Shown piece after piece: positions 58,227-64,000 of a DNA stretch of 64,000 bases. Below the pieces are notes generated by a model, which saw only the letters and a list, made by a program, of their open reading frames with translations, ran no database searches and was not told the origin of the DNA. The DNA lies in NCBI GenBank assembly GCA_017993775.1, contig JAGOMA010000004.1, positions 147,596-211,595 on the forward strand. Reading direction: 5' to 3'. The stretch is from Chloroflexota bacterium. GTDB taxonomy: Bacteria; Chloroflexota; Anaerolineae; Promineifilales; Promineifilaceae. Made by a program: the position numbers and the translations under genes. The first letter of the stretch is position 1. Each line of letters starts with the position of its first letter.

Positions 58227-58272
58227 CATTTCTGGTTAAATTGAGAATTGCTGCAAGCACTCCCAGAGCGGT

Positions 58273-60582
58273 TTATGGAAAAGACAAATAATCGACGGAC
58301 ACCCAGCCAATTTCTCCACCAGCTTCTACCTGCTGCCAGACAATCCCGCCGGCTTCTGCCCGTCCTTCCAGGACAACAATAACTTCCCCCTGCGCCAAAA
58401 TCTGTAAAACTTCGGCGTCTTGAGATGGTTCGGCGCGAAGGTTGAGGCCAAAAGGGTAACTGACTACGGCCGTTACTGGCGTCGCGGTCGGGTTCGGCGT
58501 AGCAGTCGGTGTATCCGTAGGTGACGGCGCAACCGTGGGCACGGTTGTACTGGTAGGTGTGGCCGAAGGTGTATCGGTTGGCACTATTGTCGGCGTTTGC
58601 GTAGGCGTTTGGGTCGGCGTGGTGGTTGGACCGGGCGTCAATGTGGGTGTCTCGGTCGGGGTTGCGGTGGCGGTTGGGGGCACCAGAGGATCTAACTGAG
58701 TGACCTCGATGACCGTCATCGTTAAGCCGATGGTGTCTATAATGCCTTCATTTGACAAGGTAGAGCCAATGCTTTCTTGCAGATTTTGCACGGCGAAGTA
58801 AGGAATAGAGCTGGTAGAACGCACCACCAGATCCATTCGCAAGTCGCCGTTTTTGAGCGAAACAATTTGCAAATCGGCCAACTCCGCGCCGACAACTTCT
58901 TCTACCTTTTGCGCGGTGACTTCGTAAATGCGCGCCTGGTCTCGCTGCCCTTGAGCCAATTCATAGGTAGTAAAGGCCAACAGTGCCGTTACCAGGACCA
59001 GAAAAAACAACGAGACGCGAAAAGCGCGTGTCTGAACTTGTTGGCGGTCTTTGCGGGCGGTTGCCGGGCGAAAGCCCAAGACCAAAAACATAAACGAGGA
59101 AGCCGAGGCAATGGCGACAAAGTTGGTGGTAAACAGTAAAAGAGCGCCTAACGGCCGTAAAAACTCCCCGCCCGACCACACCTCCGCCCAACTGAACACG
59201 GGCATCTGGAAAATGGAAGCCACCGCCACAGTTAAGGTTACGCCAACTGTGGTGAGCGGCGGGACGAGCGCTGCGGCAATGGCTACACCGGGCAGCGCCC
59301 CCGCCGCATCGGAGCGGCAAAGGGCATACGCGGCAGCCAGCCCGGAAAACAGAGCGATGCCCAAATCGATCAGACTGGGCTGCGTGCGGGCGAGTATTTC
59401 ATTTGATAACGGCCGGTTAATAGTGATCAGGCCGGCCACGCAGCCGACCAGGATGGCCAGTATCACGCCCTGTAAGACGGCAACCAGGGAACGTTTGAGG
59501 AAACGGCCGTCACCCAAAACCGTCGCCAAACCTGTGCCAATAATCGGCGACATCAACGGGGCCACCAACATCGCGCCGATAACCACAGCCGGACTGTTCA
59601 CGATCAAACCCAGCGAAGCAATCATGGAGGCCAGGGAAATGAGCATGTAATAATCCACATCCGGACGGGCATTGCGCCGAATGCGCACATAGGCACTGGT
59701 GCGGTCCTTCAAGCTCAGGCGAGGGATCAGGGTTTGCAACCACCAGGACAGCCGGCCAAGTATGTTGGTAAACCGCTTGTTAGGTTCGCGCACAATGACA
59801 ACCGGCCGCTTGCTTAGGCGCACCACAGCCCCGGGAATGTCGCCAAACAAAACCTTGTCGATAGAGCTTTCCTGGCTGGCGCCGATAAGCGCCAGATCAT
59901 AACCGGACTCCATTTCTTTGATGATGCCTTCAGAAACGGATTCGGCGCTTAAAATTTTACTGTGCACACGGTCGCCCGCATCGACAAAATCCAACAATTG
60001 ACGCAGGCGAGCACTTCCCAGGGCGGTATCGCCGTGCGCATGGGTTCCCGTAACAACATATAAAACTGTGATCTGCACATCGGGTAAGGTGAGCAAAAAT
60101 GTCAGCGCATGGGCTGTGTTAGGGCCGCCCACTGTGGGGACTAAAATCCGACGAACTTCCTGGGAAGGGGAAACGGCCGTTTCTCCTTCAATTTCCTCTC
60201 GATCCCCGCGCCAGGCCAGCACACTACACGTCACCCGGCTCAAATCCACCCGCGTTTCGCTGTCCACATGCGCCAGCAGCAAATCGATCTCGGCCGCCTC
60301 AACCAATTCCACCAATGTCTGGGTCGCATCCCCGCCACTCACAAGCAAAGTGACTATCTCCAGATCGGTCTCCGAATCCGCGCCAGATAGGGCAGACTCA
60401 CAAAATGCAACCGTCTCCTCACGTTCATCGGTAACAATTATCCCAACCAGAAATTGGCCGCCGTTGGCGCGCGCCAGCGCCTGCCCCAACTGCCACGCTC
60501 GCCCGAGCTTGCTGCGCGGATTTAATAATAACAAAACACGCCATTTTTTTTGGTTTGGGATGCTGCCACGAAGAATTTTCAT
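58273..60582 (-). CDS. Usp - DUF389 - SH3b membrane protein
   Basis: A protein of 769 residues with an unusual layout. Residues 1-270 contain two universal-stress-protein-like domains; the second ends with I-G-A-S-Q-E-S and R-P-V-V-I-V. Then comes a DUF389 (TIGR00341-type) membrane part with 6-8 helices, including [15 protein letters not shown] Thr/Pro linker of about 75 residues leads to a C-terminal SH3b domain (F-G-L-N-L-R-A-E-P). So it has cytosolic nucleotide-type sensing, a membrane core and an external wall-binding domain; the transported or sensed compound is unknown. ATG at 60582 chosen: TATACT at 60591-60596 predicts transcription from about 60584. The ATG at 60588 is an alternative. 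Confidence 0.85.
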   Translation of the reverse strand: MKILRGSIPNQKKWRVLLLLNPRSKLGRAWQLGQALARANGGQFLVGIIVTDEREETVAFCESALSGADSETDLEIVTLLVSGGDATQTLVELVEAAEIDLLLAHVDSETRVDLSRVTCSVLAWRGDREEIEGETAVSPSQEVRRILVPTVGGPNTAHALTFLLTLPDVQITVLYVVTGTHAHGDTALGSARLRQLLDFVDAGDRVHSKILSAESVSEGIIKEMESGYDLALIGASQESSIDKVLFGDIPGAVVRLSKRPVVIVREPNKRFTNILGRLSWWLQTLIPRLSLKDRTSAYVRIRRNARPDVDYYMLISLASMIASLGLIVNSPAVVIGAMLVAPLMSPIIGTGLATVLGDGRFLKRSLVAVLQGVILAILVGCVAGLITINRPLSNEILARTQPSLIDLGIALFSGLAAAYALCRSDAAGALPGVAIAAALVPPLTTVGVTLTVAVASIFQMPVFSWAEVWSGGEFLRPLGALLLFTTNFVAIASASSFMFLVLGFRPATARKDRQQVQTRAFRVSLFFLVLVTALLAFTTYELAQGQRDQARIYEVTAQKVEEVVGAELADLQIVSLKNGDLRMDLVVRSTSSIPYFAVQNLQESIGSTLSNEGIIDTIGLTMTVIEVTQLDPLVPPTATATPTETPTLTPGPTTTPTQTPTQTPTIVPTDTPSATPTSTTVPTVAPSPTDTPTATPNPTATPVTAVVSYPFGLNLRAEPSQDAEVLQILAQGEVIVVLEGRAEAGGIVWQQVEAGGEIGWVSVDYLSFP

Positions 60583-60648
60583 GAGCATGAAGTATAATCA
60601 ATTTTCGATGGCAAACAATTTAATCAACCCATAACGGCCGGTTTTCTA

Positions 60649-60657
60649 TGTTATAAT
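60649..60657 (+). promoter_or_regulatory. Extended -10 promoter of the winged-helix-like gene
   Basis: TGTTATAAT (60649-60657) matches the extended -10 consensus TGnTATAAT. No -35 is clear at 17 bp, which extended -10 promoters can lack. Transcription would start near 60664, 14 nt before the ATG at 60678. Confidence 0.5.
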
Positions 60658-60677
60658 CGGCGTATTCAGGGGCATTA

Positions 60678-60962
60678 ATGTCAGGTGAGGCAACATATCG
60701 CATGAAACAAATTCAATTGGAAGACAAAGAGCTAAAAGTCTTACAAACACTCGAACAACGAGGGGCTATGAGTCCGAGCCAGGTATCGGCCTCGACCTGG
60801 CTGCTGCCCGGCGAGACTTTAACCATGTTAGAATCTCTTTCCAGCGCCGGATTGGTACTGCTGCGCAATGATACACGCAGCCCTGATGGCATGGTCGTAG
60901 CCATCACTCAAAACGCACGTTCATACCTGGGCTATTCCAACGTACGCGGCCTGAAAAAATAG
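60678..60962 (+). CDS. Small winged-helix-like protein
   Basis: A 94-residue protein with the pattern of a winged helix: D-K-E-L-K-V-L-Q-T-L-E (helix 1), M-S-P-S-Q-V-S (helix 2), a helix with E-T-L-T-M-L-E-S-L-S-S-A-G-L-V, then strands. It resembles MarR/ArsR-like folds but is shorter, and a DNA-binding role is inferred. Two starts are possible, at 60678 (AGGGG upstream) and 60702. It precedes the membrane protein gene by 64 bp on the same strand. Confidence 0.65.
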   Translation: MSGEATYRMKQIQLEDKELKVLQTLEQRGAMSPSQVSASTWLLPGETLTMLESLSSAGLVLLRNDTRSPDGMVVAITQNARSYLGYSNVRGLKK

Positions 60963-61026
60963 CGCTCATACGCGCCCAGCCTCGTTCAGTAGTTCGCCAC
61001 AACAAAATAGGTGCAAAAGGTACAAC

Positions 61027-62193
61027 ATGCTATCAACTCCTCAGCCAACTCTGCCGCCGGCCGCTCCTAAACCCAGCGGAGCATTACGGGCCGGCCTATT
61101 TTTTCTCGTTCTGGTTGCCATTATTGCCTGTGCATTTCTGCTGTATCCCAGCGACCTGTTCATGTCACCCAACTGGGTTCCGGCGGTGCAAAGCCAACTG
61201 CGAGCCATCCTGACAGTTATTTCGCCTTATTTTGGCGTGGCGCTTTTGGGAACGGTGGTAGCAATTGCCGAATTGGCCTCCACATTTCCCACCTACCCGC
61301 GCGAAGCCTTGCGCACCCGGTGGGCGCGTATTTTGGTTCTCGTCAATGTGGTGGCGGCAATTTTGGCGCTAATTATCGCCCGCGTTACCGCGCCGGAGAC
61401 AAATCCGGTGCTGCTGGTGATTGGCGTGGGGGTTGGGTTTCAGGCGATTATTCGCACGCGGTTTGTGCTGGCCAGGGCTATGGGCACGGAAGAAGGGGGC
61501 GAGAACGAGGTTAGCTTGAATTTGGGCTGGCTGTATGAACAGTTTCAACACCTGTGCCGGACCCAAATAGACCTGGAACTGATGAAAAATCGGCGCACGG
61601 CCGTTACCCAAATCTTGCAATACTACCCGACTATCGCCGAGCTTTACGACATTGCGTACTACACCATCATCGCCCGCGCCACCCTGACGCCGGAGGAAGA
61701 AAAAACGCGCATCGAGCAGCTGCAAACGCTTATTGATCCGAAAGCGCCGGAACAATTTTCACGCAACAGCATGGCCCTGACGATTCTGGAAAACGGCGGC
61801 CCCGCTTATGTGGAAATGCTGCTCAGTCAGGCCATGACCGAAGCCAATGGCACAACGCCCCGGCGGGCACTGCAAGAAAAGCTCGTTTGGCAGCTAATTA
61901 ACAATTACTCGCTGGATGGGCTGGTGGAATTAACAGCCATACTCACAGAAGACAACAAAGTCCGCGACTGGGTGAACCAGGCGGCGACAACCAACAACGA
62001 CACGGTTGAAGCCAATCAGAAAGCTGCGATTGCTTATTTTTTGGTGCAGCAAATTGGTGAAGACCGGCTCCAACAAGAGCTTGCGCCTGAGCCAGGGCCA
62101 GAAATAGCGCCTGCCGCCCAGGCCGAAGCCCAGGCCGAAGCCCGGGCCGAAGCCCGGGCCGACGTCCGGGCCGACGTCCGGGCCGACGCCTAA
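61027..62193 (+). CDS. Membrane protein with tandem-repeat C-terminal tail
   Basis: A 388-residue protein with about four hydrophobic segments in the first 150 residues (for example L-F-F-L-V-L-V-A-I-I-A-C-A-F). A soluble helical region of about 200 residues follows, containing Y-Y-P-T-I-A-E-L-Y and repeated helix signatures. The last 24 residues are tandem units of A-E-A-R/A-D-V-R type encoded by 12-bp repeats. I do not recognise a family. AAAAGG precedes the ATG. Its stop overlaps the stop of the convergent methyltransferase gene by 4 bp. Confidence 0.75.
   Translation: MLSTPQPTLPPAAPKPSGALRAGLFFLVLVAIIACAFLLYPSDLFMSPNWVPAVQSQLRAILTVISPYFGVALLGTVVAIAELASTFPTYPREALRTRWARILVLVNVVAAILALIIARVTAPETNPVLLVIGVGVGFQAIIRTRFVLARAMGTEEGGENEVSLNLGWLYEQFQHLCRTQIDLELMKNRRTAVTQILQYYPTIAELYDIAYYTIIARATLTPEEEKTRIEQLQTLIDPKAPEQFSRNSMALTILENGGPAYVEMLLSQAMTEANGTTPRRALQEKLVWQLINNYSLDGLVELTAILTEDNKVRDWVNQAATTNNDTVEANQKAAIAYFLVQQIGEDRLQQELAPEPGPEIAPAAQAEAQAEARAEARADVRADVRADA
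62121..62190 (+). repeat. 12-bp tandem repeat in the membrane protein gene
   Basis: Nearly six head-to-tail copies of a 12-bp unit (GGCCGAAGCCCG, later GGCCGACGTCCG) encode the last 23 residues. The unit is in frame with codons, so copy-number change alters tail length without frameshift. Confidence 0.85.
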
Positions 62194-62966
62194 CCGGTGA
62201 CGGCTTGTCTCTGGCGGGCGGCCTCGAAGAGGATGATGCCGGCGGCCATGGCCGCATTGAGCGATTCGGTGGCGGCGTGCATGGGGATGGTGCAACGGCC
62301 GTTGGCCACCCCTACCGCTTCATTCCCAACACCTCGCGCCTCACTGCCAATTACCAGAGCCGAAGGAGAGCGCCAGTTAACGGCCGTATACGCCACTCCT
62401 TCCGCCACATCAGCCAGCCACACTGTCAACCCGGCCAACACACCAGCCATCTCGGTCCAATCTACATCTTGAATTGGCAGGCGTAAATGCGCGCCCATGC
62501 TGCCGCGCAGCACTTTGGGATTAAATGGATCAACGCAGCCTGGCCCTAACAACACGCCATCCACCCCGGCGGCAGCGGCTGTACGCAGGATGGTTCCCAG
62601 GTTGCCCGGGTTGGCGACGCCATCCAAAACCAACAACAGCGTAGGGGATGAGGGAAACGGCCGTAACCCCATATCCGCTACCGACAAAACGCCCGGAGCC
62701 GTTTCTGTGTCGCTTAATTCAGCCATCACCGCCGGGCTAACCATCTGTACCGGCACAGCAACTTGCTGTAAAATAGCTTCATGATTGTCGCTGCTGCGCC
62801 AATCCTCCGTACAAAACACCAATTTGAGCGGATGCCCTTCTGCCGCCAACTCCGACAACCACCGCGTCCCCTCAACAACAAAGGCCCGTTCTCGCCAACG
62901 AAAACGGCGCTCTCCTTGCAGACGAACCACATATTTCACTTTTGAATTCTTGTTACTGGTAATCAT
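62190..62966 (-). CDS. SpoU/TrmH family RNA 2'-O-methyltransferase
   Basis: A 258-residue SPOUT methyltransferase. Motif 2 reads L-V-I-G-S-E-A-R-G-V-G-N, and motif 3 is I-P-M-x-A-A-T-E-S-L-N-A-A-M-A-A-G-I. The N-terminal substrate-binding domain (K-V-K-Y-V-V-R-L) precedes the knotted domain. It methylates a ribose in 23S rRNA or tRNA using SAM; RlmB-like or TsnR-like targets are possible. The final stop overlaps the end of the membrane protein gene on the other strand by 4 bp. Confidence 0.93.
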   Translation of the reverse strand: MITSNKNSKVKYVVRLQGERRFRWRERAFVVEGTRWLSELAAEGHPLKLVFCTEDWRSSDNHEAILQQVAVPVQMVSPAVMAELSDTETAPGVLSVADMGLRPFPSSPTLLLVLDGVANPGNLGTILRTAAAAGVDGVLLGPGCVDPFNPKVLRGSMGAHLRLPIQDVDWTEMAGVLAGLTVWLADVAEGVAYTAVNWRSPSALVIGSEARGVGNEAVGVANGRCTIPMHAATESLNAAMAAGIILFEAARQRQAVTG

Positions 62967-63073
62967 GAGACAGATATTGTATCTTTTTTAACTCTTGTGG
63001 GTTACTAGAAGTGGGAACTGCGAAACGAAACATTTAAATGCAGCGGTACCAGGACTTAGACCAACTACCGTAA

Positions 63074-63107
63074 CCACTGCCAAAGCAGACGATCGGTCAG
63101 GCAGTGG
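63074..63107 (+). other. Hairpin upstream of the UbiA gene
   Basis: CCACTGCC (63074-63081) and GGCAGTGG (63100-63107) form a perfect 8-bp inverted repeat with an 18-nt loop, 27 bp before the UbiA start. ACCATTTT follows. It may be a weak terminator/attenuator or a regulator site. Otherwise 62967-63134 shows no gene. Confidence 0.4.
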
Positions 63108-63134
63108 ACCATTTTGGAAGATTGAGGAGAACGC

Positions 63135-63974
63135 ATGAATCAAGCACGTGGGCTTTACAAAATCAGCCGACCCTTGTCAACTTTGTCTGGAGCTTTGGCC
63201 GTCGTCTTAGGCGGATATGTGGCCGGTGCCGGCAATTGGGGCAACATTTTTCTGGCGACCATCGCCACAATTCTTATTTCTTCAGCGGCAAATGCCTGGA
63301 ATGATTATATGGACATCGAAATCGACAAAATTAATCAACCGCAACGGCCGTTGCCCTCCGGTATGGTCAGCCCTCGCGTTGTCCTGGTGTTTTCTTTCAT
63401 CGCCGCCGGCTTGTCGATCATTATCGCCGCATTCATTAACCCTGCGGCGTTTGTCATCGCCCTGAGTTCCGCCATTTTGCTCTACATCTACTCCTGGCGC
63501 TTAAAAAGCACAGTCCTCTTAGGCAATGCGACAGTCGCGTTTATTTCCGCGCTCAGCGCCATTTTTGGCGGCGTCGCCGCCGGCAATGTCATCCCCTCGT
63601 TGTGGCTGGCGGCGATTATCTTCACCGCCATCATGGGACGCGAAGTTCTAAAAACAATGGCCGATTACGAAGGCGATTTGCGCCAGCGCTGCCGCACGAT
63701 TTCCACAGTCTGGGGACGTCGTCCGGCGCGCATTATCTTTTTCGTCTTGTCCTGGATCACCCTGGCCATGATGATGCTGCCCTATCTGTTCCGAGTTTAC
63801 AGCCCCATTTATGCCTATATTGTCGTTTTTGGCGTATATCCGGTGCTTGTTTACATTCTGGTGAAGGTGAATCGTTACCGAACCGGCCCACAATTAGAGC
63901 GCCTGAGTCAATTGATGAAATATGACTTTTTGATCTGGTTTGTGGCTGTGCTGTTGGGCGCGCAGGTGTGGTGA
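63135..63974 (+). CDS. UbiA family prenyltransferase
   Basis: A 279-residue membrane enzyme with 8-9 helices. The first Asp motif is N-D-Y-M-D-I-E-I-D (Mg-diphosphate binding), followed by R-P-L-P-S-G. The second Asp-rich motif is D-Y-E-G-D, followed by R-T-I-S-T-V-W-G. It attaches an isoprenoid chain to an acceptor; candidates are a quinone precursor, heme/chlorophyll-type acceptors or geranylgeranylglycerol phosphate, and the sequence alone does not choose. GAGGAG precedes the ATG. It stands alone at the window end. Confidence 0.92.
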   Translation: MNQARGLYKISRPLSTLSGALAVVLGGYVAGAGNWGNIFLATIATILISSAANAWNDYMDIEIDKINQPQRPLPSGMVSPRVVLVFSFIAAGLSIIIAAFINPAAFVIALSSAILLYIYSWRLKSTVLLGNATVAFISALSAIFGGVAAGNVIPSLWLAAIIFTAIMGREVLKTMADYEGDLRQRCRTISTVWGRRPARIIFFVLSWITLAMMMLPYLFRVYSPIYAYIVVFGVYPVLVYILVKVNRYRTGPQLERLSQLMKYDFLIWFVAVLLGAQVW

Positions 63975-64000
63975 GCGAGATGGGGGTTAGGGGTTGGGGG

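Noticed and set aside
58460..58680. Repetitive Thr/Pro tract suggestive of a short repeat array or CRISPR
   Set aside because: It is the coding sequence of the linker in the Usp-DUF389-SH3b protein; no direct repeats with unique spacers occur, and no CRISPR array is present in the window.

Overview
The window (about 54-55% G+C, densely coding on both strands) looks like chromosome from a member of the Chloroflexota, probably an Anaerolineae-type lineage. This is inference from style, not from a marker gene. The signs are lipoproteins with Thr/Pro/Val-rich linkers after the lipobox, a very large family-5 solute-binding protein with an E-T-V-V repeat linker, a multi-GAF histidine kinase, bacterial SH3 repeat proteins, a T-box leader, and an oversized SecA. 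There is no phage, transposase, CRISPR array or restriction system. The most striking global feature is the palindromic octamer ACGGCCGT. I counted about 120 copies by eye, where base composition predicts one or two. It behaves like the HIP1 element of cyanobacteria and is spread over nearly all genes in all reading frames, but is sparse at about 6.5-15.2 kb.

Layout. 0-6.8 kb: the end of an M20 peptidase gene, an AbgT-type transporter, an MFS exporter, a DUF1269 protein, a SHOCT-tailed protein and a lipoprotein alpha/beta hydrolase. 6.9-14.5 kb (minus): a peptide-type ABC importer (binding protein, two permeases, two ATPases) plus a small membrane protein. 15.1-25.2 kb: a GH31 glycosidase with an apparent C-terminal SCP2 domain, an alpha/beta hydrolase, a lipid-kinase-like protein overlapping a P-loop kinase, an M29 aminopeptidase, MutM and an adenosine deaminase family enzyme. 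25.2-35.7 kb (minus): a five-GAF histidine kinase, SecA, PRPP synthetase, a MeaB GTPase and a B12-binding mutase subunit. 36-39.5 kb: a secreted six-SH3 protein and a SulP transporter.

39.8-52.4 kb (minus) is a tryptophan gene cluster led by a T-box riboswitch with a probable Trp (UGG) specifier. In transcription order it reads trpB2, trpE, trpS, lipoprotein, trpG, M16 protease, metallo-beta-lactamase-fold enzyme, trpD, trpC and a Fur-family regulator, followed by a terminator. trpA and trpF are not in the window. Next come an M1 metallopeptidase lipoprotein and shikimate genes (aroQ and a fused aroK-aroB), which feed chorismate to the trp enzymes. The last part holds a SIMPL-domain lipoprotein, tRNA-Lys(CUU), two related palindromic intergenic repeats, a Usp-DUF389-SH3 membrane protein, a small winged-helix-like protein, a membrane protein with a tandem-repeat tail, a SpoU/TrmH methyltransferase and a UbiA prenyltransferase.

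Coordinates and starts were judged by eye from ribosome binding sites, promoters and family conservation. Alternatives are noted in each entry.
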